DNA from: Orbilia blumenaviensis
Lineage: Eukaryota; Ascomycota; Orbiliomycetes; Orbiliales; Orbiliaceae
Assembly (NCBI GenBank): GCA_036872755.1
Contig: JAVHNS010000013.1
Location: 1,426,001-1,490,000, forward strand
Direction of reading: 5' to 3'
DNA length: 64,000 nt
Shown: piece after piece, positions 1-9,750 of the stretch
Layout: each line of letters starts with the position of its first letter
Numbering within the stretch: position 1 is the first letter of the stretch
Translations under genes and position numbers: made by a program
Notes under the pieces: model-generated
Databases searched by the model: none
What the model was told of the DNA's origin: nothing
Seen by the model: the letters and a program-made list of their open reading frames with translations, nothing else

Positions 1-632
1 CAGTATCTATGGTCTTAGGGCTTCATTCATAAGACTATAAATTCATCGGCCTCGTAAACCTCAAAATACTGTAGATTCTCGTTCCTCATTGTTTCGCTCG
101 CCGTAGTTTTACGCTCACAGTTGGTAGAGCGCTTTAGTTTATTATATAAAACCGTATTCGACTGATCTAGAAGATATATAGATCTTTGAATTCTAAAACA
201 AACTTTGTACCTACCTTGATTTAGCCGTGCACTGGGATGTTTCTCATAGGCCTCTAGATTTTGCCCCGCGCTTTGGGAGCTCTATATTATGTCCTTCCCA
301 AACTGCCGGAACCTCGCGTGTATTAAGTAAACGGAGCAGGTCCCCATCCGGGCCGAGGAGATGTTATACCGCACACCATAACATAGCGTAGTTGAAAGCC
401 GGTAGAGGAGACGCAACATAGAAGTGAGCCGGATAACTTCACTACCTTTGGTTTCATAAGCGTGTGAGAGCATTGAACGAAATAAAATTAAACTATTTCA
501 GTTTCGTAACGCTAAACGATGCTGGTCTCGTTACTAAGGAACGTGTAATCTGTGGTGCTAAACATTGTAGTGTTCATCATAAAAGCGGAAGTTGATGCTT
601 TGCTATGTAACAGAGCAAAGGTATATGACTCA
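1..632. other. No gene recognised
   Basis: No open frame here has convincing coding character. It lies downstream of the minus-strand gene that ends at 633 and probably holds its 3' region. A short stretch near 119-133 resembles a tRNA D-arm/A-box but has no matching acceptor stem or B-box. Confidence 0.5.
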
Positions 633-2626
633 TCAAGAACTGACGTGTTTCTCAGTGGGTGCCTCGTCAGGTAATAAGGTTGCCGATGATGCTTTAAATT
701 TCTCGAAACTCTTTCTGAGATGATCCGCCATCAGCTTGACACTACTCTGAGTGTACTCAGGCTGTCCCCATTCGCCTGGCGCAACAGCATCTTCAAATAA
801 CCCGGCATATTGTGATGCAAACTCAATGAATTTTTCGTCATCGTCAAGTTCACCCGTGCGTAGGAGGGTAACTAGAGCGAGGAAAGAGTAAACTTCAGTT
901 GATCGCCAGCAAAGATCGCCCAACCTTTGGATGTCTGTTATTTAATAATTAGGTATGTACCGTTAGCCCAAGCGCCTAAGGCTTCAAGAAGAAGTGCGTG
1001 TATAATATGCCAAAACTAGCAAACTTACAGTTGTCGGCCTTGTACATTTCTATTCCATTAAATAAGGACCCGATGAGGGCTATACAAGCGCCGGCGCCCG
1101 TTGCGCCGTAACCCACGCCCTCCGCCACCAAGCACCCCCAAATATCTATCGCGAGAGCGCCTCCAGCGGCGGGACCAAAGGCAGCAAGACATAACCCGGC
1201 AACTGCTATTACCGCACCTTTCCCAATGCACCCGCCAATATTACCGAGGTTGCGCTCTGATTCTTTCGTCGCTATGCCTCGAGCTTTCCGCGAGGCTTCG
1301 ACTGATTGGGCAAGATCTGTCTTGATTTTTTTGACAGAGTTATCAAATCTAGCATCATCTAGGTCCTCTGTGGGGGTGGCGGCTGCGATTAAAATTTCTC
1401 AGCTAAGGGCTCCCTGATAGAAGAGCTGAATCGGAAGGCCACTTACAAAGGGATTGGAGTTCTTTACACGCCTCGTCCATAGCCGTTTTAACTGCTGTGT
1501 CAACTTTAACAAGGCCTCTTTTGATTTTATCTTTATCGGGATCTCCTAGACCAGCGGTGCACTGATGGTCATGTTTTTTTTTTTTAGCCACGTACATTGG
1601 AGATCTATATCCAAAAGTTTCACCGATATGACGGATATAACTTACAGCAGCACGAAATGCTGGTGCCTCTTTAGCCCCATATTTAAGCACCTGCAAAAGA
1701 ATGTCCCAATTGATTGGAGCAGATGATTGATCCTGAGACACAATGGTTTCAAGCGGAAATAAACTAGCCAGTTTGTCGAAGAGAATGAGGAAGTCACTGA
1801 GGAAAACGCCAACCTGAAGCCTACATGTCCCATACATATCAGCCAAAACGAGAAGCCTTAGGCATATTGACAGCGTTCCACTTACGCTCCTAGAAACCAT
1901 TTCTGTACTTTTATCCTCAAGAAACGATGGGAGTCCTCGTCCATATCCTCGAAGAAGACATTCCTAACAGTACTCCGGAGGGTGAATAGAATAAAATGGC
2001 GGTTAAAGTGTCTCTGGAGGTCCGATTCCTTAGAGAAGCATGGCATGTATCGGATGCTCTCGACCTTCTTTGACACTGCTTTTAGGGAGAGAGAGCCCTT
2101 GTCATCACATAGGCTCTTAGCCAAATCGTGGGCTGCCTTTGAGCAAGTAGCGGCCGTTTCGGAATCACTAGGAACGTTTATGGTGCGATGGGTAAAGACA
2201 ATCTACACGCGTATATACGGCAATATGTAATGCCCGGGGTATTAGTATTACTGACGCTTGATAAATCGAGTGCAATAAGAGTCTAATCTCAGAAACTGAA
2301 TCATAGTATCATCTCGAGATGATGGCTATGAGAGCAATATTATCGGCATTGAGAAATCGGTTAAAATGTTCAGGATGGCCGAAAATTAGAACTTTGCATG
2401 TGGTTGATGTCGAAATCATTGCAGCTCAAAAGATACAAATCAAAGGATATTATTATCTTACCTTATGAGAGCGACCTTTCTTAACTTTAACAACTGATCT
2501 CCAGCCTGATTTCTCTACGAATAGCTTATCCAGACGATCGTTGATGCCTTTAAAGTCGTCATGGGAGGTTGAGCGTGTCTCTACCACTCGCAAGCTGATC
2601 TCTAGAGGGGCTGGCCCTTCCGGCAT
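633..2626 (-). CDS. Unknown protein with C-terminal hydrophobic glycine-rich hairpin
   Basis: Five exons join in frame: 2626-2462, 2202-1886, 1820-1447, 1382-1029 and 934-633, giving 503 residues. Every intron has a GTAAG-type donor and an AG acceptor. I took the ATG at 2626 because the frame extends only to about 2710 upstream with no earlier ATG; an additional 5' exon is possible. Residues 1-285 are mixed helical and charged. Residues about 290-330 (exon 4) look like an amphipathic helix. Residues about 331-395 form a long hydrophobic stretch rich in Gly and Ala (motifs such as NLGNIGGCIGKGAV and AAFGPAAGGALAI), long enough for two membrane helices, followed by another helical region to the end. 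I do not recognise the family. The layout (soluble helices, hydrophobic hairpin, helices) recalls helical membrane-inserting proteins, but that is inference only. Confidence 0.7.
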
Positions 2627-3026
2627 TGTGTCTGGAATCTGGTAAGCCTTCTGGATTTTTCGGGGTTTGGCGGAAGGATTTAATCCCCCCTCACAGCGCA
2701 CCACCGAATTATTTAAATTCTGTCAAGTACAGGCAGCTTTATCTGTCGTTCGCTTCCTTGCTGTTCTTTGTTGTACTGCATATGCACATACGTGAATATG
2801 TGTTTGTCCGTTAGCTTAGCGATAATATGAACCGGTACATGTTTTTGCCTATTTACTTAGCAGGGAATAGTCGGGTAGTACAAGAAGTTACCTCAGCTTC
2901 ACCACCTGTAGCATTGGGGAGAACCATGCATGTTTGATTATTGAAAAGGCCGGATTATTTCCTGAACCCCAACACCTACCTTGTGACAAGTTAAGAGCAA
3001 CATAGACCTCCAGCAAAACGCCTCCG
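2627..3026. other. Upstream region of the hairpin-protein gene
   Basis: This presumably holds the promoter or 5' leader of the minus-strand gene. A missing first exon could lie here. I see no clear independent gene. Confidence 0.4.
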
Positions 3027-3906
3027 ATGGTTGATTTACAAATATCCTCGTGGGCTAGCAGACTTGGTTACGATAACGACGGGGCGATTCCTGGCGACCC
3101 GGTGCAGAATCTAGCGTTCGGGTTGGAAAATCGCTGGGGGGCCGCTCGTGAATATTTAAACGATTATATCGATGCGATTCAAGAGAATGAAGCCCGGTTT
3201 GTCTCTCTGGAGGATATTTGGTTAATCAATTCTCTAATCTCTGTTTAATTTGCTAACTACGGGACAGCCACCATAATAGTCCGCCCGCAACGGATGAAAC
3301 CATCTTGGGTACTTTAACCCACGTCCCGGTTTGACCAATAAGTCAATATATTTACTTTCTCTTACAGTCATCACAAACAAACCGTCAAGAAACCATGATG
3401 TTGCCGCCGCGCACGATCTTCTCCAACGGGAGCTCGTATTTTGCAAGGGTATGCTTAGCACCGTTGGGGGTGTTTTTGGCGGGCCTCATCGAGGCCGGAT
3501 AACCATTACAACAATATTGATATTGTATGTCCTCTCGTCTTCATGGACCGAGCTACAGCTAAAATTTTAACGCAGAGCTTGCGCTAAGTGCATGGAAATG
3601 GCTGCACCCCTTCGCGCCTGGAATCCGCGAGCTTTAAAGATTGGCTCGATCATTCTTTGGAGCCTCTTAGCCACCTCTTTCTTTATCACGGCTCTCAGCC
3701 CCCTTGGCGAATGGCATGCCCGCCGTTGTAGTAACAGCATCGACAAAATACAAGCGCTACTTCGGACGCAGGCGCTTAAAGAGAAGCACAGACACTCCCT
3801 AACGGGGACGGTGTGGACAATGACATTTCGGCTTTTATCAGTAGAAGCAAAGATATCACGTGGAAAGAGGTATCTCCGAGGCTTTTTCCGATACCATGAA
3901 GACTAG
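3027..3906 (+). pseudogene. Broken coding remnant(s), family unknown
   Basis: Several consecutive stretches read like protein but sit in different frames or are cut by stops. The frame at 3027-3248 gives a plausible 73-residue start. A frame from about 3370 contains a hydrophobic segment (VCLAPLGVFLAGLIEAG) and then stops. Two frames at about 3560-3790 read sensibly between TAA and TAG codons, and a third gives a plausible tail to 3898. The interrupting stops are mostly TAA/TAG, as expected if C-to-T changes hit CAA/CAG. I could not join these into one clean spliced gene, so I call it a decayed gene. An intron-rich intact gene that I failed to resolve remains possible. Confidence 0.3.
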
Positions 3907-4520
3907 GATACCAGCATATAACGAGTCGTGCTACGAAGAAATAGGCGGATTTTGAGGTCGATACTTACATTATTCAGGGGGGGGGGGGGTGGATGAGAAG
4001 CGAGCTAGGTTGTAGGCCATCATGATCTTATCACCAGGTTGTCTTTTTTTCTGTTAGAGGAACTTAGTAGCATTAATATCGACTGCTTACACCATGATTA
4101 ACAAGTACCACGAGAACCCACTGAGATTTTTCGATGACTTTGGACTGAACGGACAATAAGGTTGCGAAAGGATCACACAACTGAAAGTCTTTTGGCTGAT
4201 GGAGGCAGCAGCAATACACATGCCAGATACTATAATACATAAGAAAGGAAACTACACGAGATCTCTATCCTGTGTAGAACGGTCAGCCTCCATACAATAG
4301 CATCTTTTTACTAGCCTGGGCCATAGGACCCGGCTGTGATCTTTAAGGCTATTTTCCTAATAGCGGACTAGCTGGCAACCCGGGCACCCGGCAGTATCTT
4401 GATGCCAGTGCCAGTGCCAGCCAAAGGCGGCCTCCTCTTCATTGGGCATATTTTCTTAGTATACGGCAATATCAGTCTATCTGCCTACAGGCTTTTTGGT
4501 AATTCGATAACCATAGGCTA
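3907..4520. other. Unassigned sequence left of the insertion
   Basis: It includes a run of 11 G near 3977-3987. A frame from the ATG at 4402 is open into the old retroelement at 4521 and may be part of whatever was interrupted there. No gene is supported. Confidence 0.4.
4516..4520 (+). repeat. Target-site duplication GGCTA, left copy
   Basis: The 5 bp GGCTA immediately precede the left 121-bp terminal repeat. The same 5 bp immediately follow the right repeat (23469-23473). A 5-bp duplication is the usual product of LTR-element integrase. Confidence 0.85.
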
Positions 4521-4641
4521 TGTAGTGGTACTTGGGATAATGGTATTAATAGGTATCCTCGTAAGAGGGCCAGAGGTCTAAATAGCTTATATACAGGCAG
4601 AGCATTAACTAAGTAATTACAGGGCCCAAAGGCGCATTACA
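4521..4641 (-). repeat. 121-bp LTR of the old element, left (3') copy
   Basis: It aligns without gaps to 23348-23468. By hand count 14 positions differ and every one is a transition (C/T or G/A), which fits RIP-type mutation rather than random decay. Similarity stops sharply at both ends. The LTR is very short for an element of this size. Confidence 0.9.
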
Positions 4642-4665
4642 ATCTCCCCATTTTTTTTTTTTTCC
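4642..4665 (-). other. Polypurine tract of the old element
   Basis: Read on the minus strand this is GG, a run of A, then TGGGGAGAT directly against the LTR. A purine tract at this junction is the usual plus-strand primer site and fixes the element's orientation as minus. Confidence 0.65.
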
Positions 4666-6057
4666 AAAATTCGCTGGGGTATCGGGTATGTGTACAAATT
4701 TGTTTTTCCCTAGTGATCCCAGTTTTTCCCTAGTAGTCCCATAGTATTTTTAACTATCCTTCTCTTTTAACCTAATGTCTACCCTGGATCCTTCAACTGG
4801 TTCAATCTCCCCCACAAATACACAACCAATTTGTTCCAATTTTAACCTAGCTCTATCTACTTCACTATCCTCAATATCCAAAATCAATTTTGACATCCCT
4901 AACCTCCTTTATTCTAAATTCACTACCATACATAAAACATACATATCTTTACTATCCCTCCACTCATCATAATCTTATCCATATTTTTTATATTTAACCA
5001 AATACTAAACCTTAATTCCTTTTCTATACCCTCTCTTTTTCACAACTCACTTATCCAAAATTTAAAATACTTCATACTCCTCTTCTCCTTATTCATCAAA
5101 TATCAAAAAAAACACCAACATTATCACTTTTTCATATAAATTTATTATTAAATCTAATACTAATTCCAAATAAAATATAAATATCACTAAATATATACAT
5201 ATATTAACCAATAAATCAAATTAAAACACATTTCCATATTCAATTTTCTTAAATATCTTAAATAACCCTACTTACTAAACAACTAATTTTTTCTTTTTAA
5301 TTAATAATAATATATATCCAATTTTTAAATTTAAATAAGTTTATTTTGATTTAAAAATTTTATCTACTACTTAATAATATCTATTCCTTTGAGTAATTAT
5401 TATAATTATAATAAACTAAACAATATTTGCTACATTTTGTTAATATTAAAATTAAAATTTTATTAATTTAATGAATTGTTTTTTTATTTATTAATTATTA
5501 AAAAAATTTTTAAATTTTAAACCTTTTTTTTTAAAAAGTATTATATATTTAATTATATTTAAAATTGATTTTAACTTTTTTTTATATAAGATTTCAAATA
5601 GAACATAATTTATTGTTACATTTTTTAAATTTATTATTATTTTTTCTAACTCTAACAAAAACACTATCCAACTATTCTAATTTGTATTAACATAGTACCT
5701 CAAAATGTATTTAATTTTTTGATTTAATTTTTTTATTTAATTATTTATCTATAAGTTAAACACCATTATTGTTAAAATTTTAATTTTAAATTTTGCTAAT
5801 TTAAATAATTCCTTTTATAATTCATTAATAAACTTTAAGTTTTTATTAAAAATTAATATTATTAAATATTTTCAAACAGGATATCTATAAAAATAATAAA
5901 TTAAAATAATTTTTTTTATTCCCTAAATTTTCTTTGTTAAAATGAATTTTATGGTTTTTAATATTTTTTTTATTATAATAAGTATTATATCAAATACTTT
6001 TCTTATTAAAAAATATTGATATTTTAATAAATTAATTATTAAGTTTAGGTTTATTAT
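4666..6057. other. AT-rich mutated interior of the old element, distal part
   Basis: This is very AT-rich, and from about 4780 to 5330 it is almost without G on the plus strand. It should correspond to the distal integrase and 3' region of the old minus-strand element, separated from the rest by the nested insertion. Near 4706-4742 there is a short imperfect tandem duplication (a 20-bp TTTTTCCCTAGT-containing unit). No intact frame exists. Confidence 0.6.
6053..6057 (+). repeat. Target-site duplication ATTAT, left copy
   Basis: ATTAT directly precedes the left 558-bp LTR and directly follows the right one (15248-15252). This marks the integration site of the younger element inside the older one. 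Confidence 0.85.
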
Positions 6058-6241
6058 TGTCACGGCCAGCCATACTAGGTATGTCTTGGCGTGTCAAACA
6101 TGAGTCCGTTTTCGCAGGCTGTTTCTCACACCGAGATGATTTTTATTATAAATATCCGGCGGGAGAAAACCATACCAGAAAAGAGACGGATTGGACTGTG
6201 TTGTGCCGACAACACAACTCCCAGAACAAACCATGCAGAAA

Positions 6242-6299
6242 GCGTTATGTGTGGCTTGGCGCGTTATGTGCACATAACGCCCTCCGGGGCACATAACGC
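6242..6299. promoter_or_regulatory. Nested inverted-repeat block in the LTR
   Basis: The 10-mer GCGTTATGTG occurs at 6242 and 6261 and its reverse complement CACATAACGC at 6271 and 6290. The inner pair forms a perfect 20-bp palindrome and the outer pair flanks it symmetrically. It lies about 45-100 bp upstream of the TATA box, where an enhancer or repressor site would be expected. It recurs at 14874-14931 in the right LTR. The binding factor is unknown. Confidence 0.6.
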
Positions 6300-6341
6300 C
6301 CAAGTCTATAGACGATTCACATTTGTATGGACGACGCTCAT

Positions 6342-6349
6342 GTATATAA
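6342..6349 (+). promoter_or_regulatory. TATA box of the LTR promoter
   Basis: TATATAAG lies about 50 bp upstream of the segment proposed to be the RNA 5' end. The same site occurs at 14974-14981 in the right LTR. Confidence 0.6.
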
Positions 6350-6617
6350 GGACCTTTGAACGATGGCAGTCTCAGGATTCTTTCTTAGACTCCATCGGTC
6401 AACTTATCAATACTCAATACACTCTGTTTACTACCTTTACCCATTGAACCTAGTATCCCCTTACTAGGAGTTACACTATTTGATATCTCTATATTCAACC
6501 CAGCTTACCTTGAGAGAATAATCTGAATACTTTAGATTGAGAATACGATTAGCCAAAGAACGCTAGGCTGTTTTAGGAATTTCCTATTTGGGAAATACCC
6601 GGGACAGGTGTAACACT

Positions 6618-6626
6618 TTGACCGAT
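6618..6626 (+). other. Primer-binding site of self-priming type
   Basis: TTGACCGAT lies two bases inside the left LTR and is the exact reverse complement of ATCGGTCAA at 6394-6402 in the LTR, downstream of the TATA box. In the Tf1/sushi group the 5' end of the element RNA folds back onto such a site and primes reverse transcription instead of a tRNA. There is no TGG start typical of a tRNA-primed site. Confidence 0.55.
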
Positions 6627-6655
6627 CCGACTCTCAACGGTAAGGCGAGAATCGT

Positions 6656-9600
6656 ATGTCAAGCAATAGCAGTGACGCCGAATATCACGACTTCCACGGC
6701 ACTACTTACGGAATAGGAGACAATCTCTTTGATAGAGTAATACGTCTACCAGTTGCAACTCAAGATCAACAGACGCAGACAGAAGAATCATCTGCAGAAC
6801 AGGTTGAATTACCCCCTCTAGAGCTAACCACTGACAGTGAAGATTTAGAATTAGTACGAATCAGTGTTCCGTCCGGACAATATAGAGACACTGAATACAT
6901 CAGCGTTACGACTAGGATACAGCCGACGCTAGATCATTTTCGAAGACACGAACGACTACTTAGCACAGCATCAGACTTACTCAACGCAATGGCCAGCGTA
7001 GGAGGACCCTCAAGTGGACAGATTCCACCAACTGTGGAAGATCTCATGACGAGAATAGCCACTTTGGAAGTAGAATACAAGCAAGCTGTCGCAGACAAGG
7101 AAGAAGCGCTCTTACAGAAACAATTGGAATATGAAACCCTCAAAACGGATTACGACAAGGAAAAAGTCAGAACCGGTACTAACAAGGCACCTAAAATCGG
7201 AGACCCAATAAAGTACTCTGGCAAACCCGAGAAAATTGATCACTTTCTCCACCAACTCTCAACCCATTTTGAAGTACAGGGTGACAGATTTCCAAATGAC
7301 AGACTCAAGGTCATCTTTGCAGGAATGTACTTGGAAGACCCGATCCTCCAAGCATTCATCAACTACAATAATCATTATGTCAAGAATGGAACCGCCTCTG
7401 ACGCCCACATCCTCAAGATCATGACGAATTTCGAGGAATTCGTCACGTTCCTTAAACAACAATGCGGAGAAGACGATAAGGTTAACAAGGCCCGTAGGGA
7501 CCTTGAAGGACTCAAACAGACTAACTCAGCTCGTGGATACTTCCACAAGTTCAACCAAATCGCCCTTCTCACCGAATGGGACGAATCCAACATCACCTAC
7601 CGAGCCCGAGAAGGATTGAAACCAGAGCTGAAGGTTCAAGTCCTTCTCAGAGAACAACAACTCGGAAAACCCCTCGAACGCATGGAAATGCAGAAGATGG
7701 TCATCGAAATCGACGACATCTACTGGCGAAATAAGCACGGTCAGGGAAAGAAGAATTTCCACGACCATGGTCCTAAGAAGGACAAGAACAAGGGGAAGGC
7801 ACCCCAGAACCAGAATAATAAAGGAAATGGGAACTGGCGTAAGAATAAGGATGGAAGTTTTACTCCAAATAAAACTTTTGGCCCAGCCCCCATGGATCTC
7901 AACACAACTCGACACAATTACCCGCACAACAAGGAGCCCAAGGGACCAAAATCTAACAGCCCTATTTGCTACAATTGCAACAAATCTGGGCATATTGCTA
8001 GAAATTGCGACGAGCCACGACAAAATAACACATTTCAACAACGCAGAAATGTCAGATTCGCGAACACCAACTCTCCACCACCACCTACTACGAAGAAAGT
8101 TCAAATGACACACCAGTCTACTCCTCAGGAGATCGAACAACTTCAGCAGCGAATTCTTGAGCAAGCCTCAAACTGCTCAACCACCTCCGATCAACCTATG
8201 AACACCCCCGAGTCTACCACCCAAGAAGAAGAAACTGGACTTGAAGTTGCCCCAGTCACCCATGATCCAACTCCTCAAGAATATCATTGGCTTTGGAACA
8301 ATCCGACGCCTGGAGTTCATTTGAACTACGAGAGGCGCCCTAACGGAGAACTCTTCCAGGAGTACATGTCTGAAGGGATTCACTATACCCGCCTAGTTCA
8401 TATTGACCCCATACCACGAAATCCTAAGGTTCATCTACGATCCACTAATGTAGTAGAGGACCCCCTCACCAAAATGGATTTATCACTCGCTTACGACCAA
8501 ATCTCCCACAGATGGGAAGATCTTCCTATGGAACACTCAAGTGATGAAGAGGAAGCCTACAAAGAAGTTCCCTCTAGCCCTTCAACTACGTCCTACAGGA
8601 GCTGGGATGACGACGAAGCCTTTGCCCCTGAGACCTACGTTGACGACATAATCCCTATGGAACTCGAAGAAGGACAAGTCCGATGTATGGATTGTCAGAA
8701 AGGAACCCACAACTGGCGCGAAAGTTACAACCGTACAACTCAAAGTCGATCGGACCGCAGATGTCTAGACTGCTACACTACTTTCACTGCTGGATGTGCC
8801 GGATACAGATATGCTGAAAACCGGAAATGGCCCTCCTCTAAGAAATACCAAGATGCCCTCTTCTATGCTAATAGCGACCTTTATGGAGTCGACTTTGCAG
8901 AAGATTGGGAAACCTACCATAAAGGAATCGAAGACGTCGATTCCCCTCCTACCTACGAACAAACCGATGAGATTGGATGCATTGCTTCGGAATATTGGGA
9001 AGTTGCTCCCGATTGCCACCTGTGCGAGACCCGACCCTCAGATGTGAGACTCTACGACCACGCTCTCTATCTTTGCGATCTCTGCCACGATGGATGGAGC
9101 TTATACACTGGATATTTCAACTTCGTCCAACTTACCCCCTACGATCCCAATACCCCTTTTAATTGCAGGAAATGCCCCTGTCAATATCCCTTTCGAACCA
9201 TCATTCAACTCTTAACTCACCAAGATACTTGCATCACTCAATTCGACACCGACTACGAGGAAGAAACCACAGAATACCACAGAAAGGACAAACACTATTG
9301 TACAGCCGGTACCAAACATATCACCAAGCACGGCTTGATCAAGAAGGAGAATCGCCGATGCCGACTCTGCAGAAAACCAGCTGTCTACTCGTTTTATGGA
9401 GGATACGACCTCTGTATCAACCACACCCGAAAATATGTCACCTTCACTGGAAATCCTCATGTCCTAGAAATCAAACCAAATGCTCGAAACGTAGGATGGC
9501 GATGCATGTACTGCCGAGACCTCACCTTTGACACCTGGCTTGACTTCAGACATCATTTCCAGGAAGATCACCCCAACCACGGACAGGATGACCCTGCCTC

Positions 9601-9733
9601 ACCTTACTACCGACTTAAAATCACCGATCTTAAACGAGGTCACCTTGAACCAAGACCCAACAGATTCCTCCACATCAACAAGATTGAATTTGCCGACGTC
9701 TATGGAAGAATGAACATGGAAGGAAAAAACTAA
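6656..9733 (+). CDS. gag: Gag polyprotein, unusually long
   Basis: 1025 residues. Structural protein that packages element RNA into virus-like particles. Residues 1-150 are acidic and likely disordered, and about 145-175 look like a coiled coil. About 178-340 match a retrotransposon gag core, followed by a basic region. A CCHC zinc knuckle (CYNCNKSGHIARNC) is at residues 438-451. The last 350 residues are unusual: they hold repeated Cys/His pairs, including CxxC near 677, CxxC pairs near 790-810, CRKC...H...C near 836, CRLC near 900 and a C2H2-like CMYC...H...H near 948. Most Ty3/gypsy Gags end soon after the knuckle. The ORF ends at TAA 9731-9733 directly after a slippery heptamer, so some ribosomes should continue into pol. 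Confidence 0.96.
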   Translation: MSSNSSDAEYHDFHGTTYGIGDNLFDRVIRLPVATQDQQTQTEESSAEQVELPPLELTTDSEDLELVRISVPSGQYRDTEYISVTTRIQPTLDHFRRHERLLSTASDLLNAMASVGGPSSGQIPPTVEDLMTRIATLEVEYKQAVADKEEALLQKQLEYETLKTDYDKEKVRTGTNKAPKIGDPIKYSGKPEKIDHFLHQLSTHFEVQGDRFPNDRLKVIFAGMYLEDPILQAFINYNNHYVKNGTASDAHILKIMTNFEEFVTFLKQQCGEDDKVNKARRDLEGLKQTNSARGYFHKFNQIALLTEWDESNITYRAREGLKPELKVQVLLREQQLGKPLERMEMQKMVIEIDDIYWRNKHGQGKKNFHDHGPKKDKNKGKAPQNQNNKGNGNWRKNKDGSFTPNKTFGPAPMDLNTTRHNYPHNKEPKGPKSNSPICYNCNKSGHIARNCDEPRQNNTFQQRRNVRFANTNSPPPPTTKKVQMTHQSTPQEIEQLQQRILEQASNCSTTSDQPMNTPESTTQEEETGLEVAPVTHDPTPQEYHWLWNNPTPGVHLNYERRPNGELFQEYMSEGIHYTRLVHIDPIPRNPKVHLRSTNVVEDPLTKMDLSLAYDQISHRWEDLPMEHSSDEEEAYKEVPSSPSTTSYRSWDDDEAFAPETYVDDIIPMELEEGQVRCMDCQKGTHNWRESYNRTTQSRSDRRCLDCYTTFTAGCAGYRYAENRKWPSSKKYQDALFYANSDLYGVDFAEDWETYHKGIEDVDSPPTYEQTDEIGCIASEYWEVAPDCHLCETRPSDVRLYDHALYLCDLCHDGWSLYTGYFNFVQLTPYDPNTPFNCRKCPCQYPFRTIIQLLTHQDTCITQFDTDYEEETTEYHRKDKHYCTAGTKHITKHGLIKKENRRCRLCRKPAVYSFYGGYDLCINHTRKYVTFTGNPHVLEIKPNARNVGWRCMYCRDLTFDTWLDFRHHFQEDHPNHGQDDPASPYYRLKITDLKRGHLEPRPNRFLHINKIEFADVYGRMNMEGKN
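9724..9730 (+). promoter_or_regulatory. -1 ribosomal frameshift site A AAA AAC
   Basis: In the gag frame the codons read GGA AAA AAC TAA. This is the classic -1 slippery heptamer immediately before the gag stop. After slipping back one base the frame reads AAA CTA AGA and runs without stop into the pol ORF. The pol frame is open upstream of its own ATG from about 9688, overlapping gag. A downstream stem or pseudoknot was not verified. Confidence 0.8.
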
Positions 9734-9750
9734 GAAAACTTCAGGACTCG

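Larger units (their letters stand above)
6058..6615 (+). repeat. Left LTR of the chromovirus
   Basis: The 558 bp begin TGTCACGG and end TGTAACA, and appear identical to 14690-15247. A TATA box lies at 6342, a palindromic block at 6242-6299, and the presumed transcript 5' end near 6390. Open frames inside it (for example 6091-6447) are repeated in the other LTR and have no gene-like features. Confidence 0.96.

Noticed and set aside
110..170. tRNA-like A-box (TTGGTAGAGCGC)
   Set aside because: No acceptor stem, anticodon loop or B-box could be paired around it.
6091..6447. 118-codon frame in the LTR, repeated at 14723-15079
   Set aside because: It is identical in both LTRs only because the LTRs are identical; it spans TATA box and palindrome and has no protein features.
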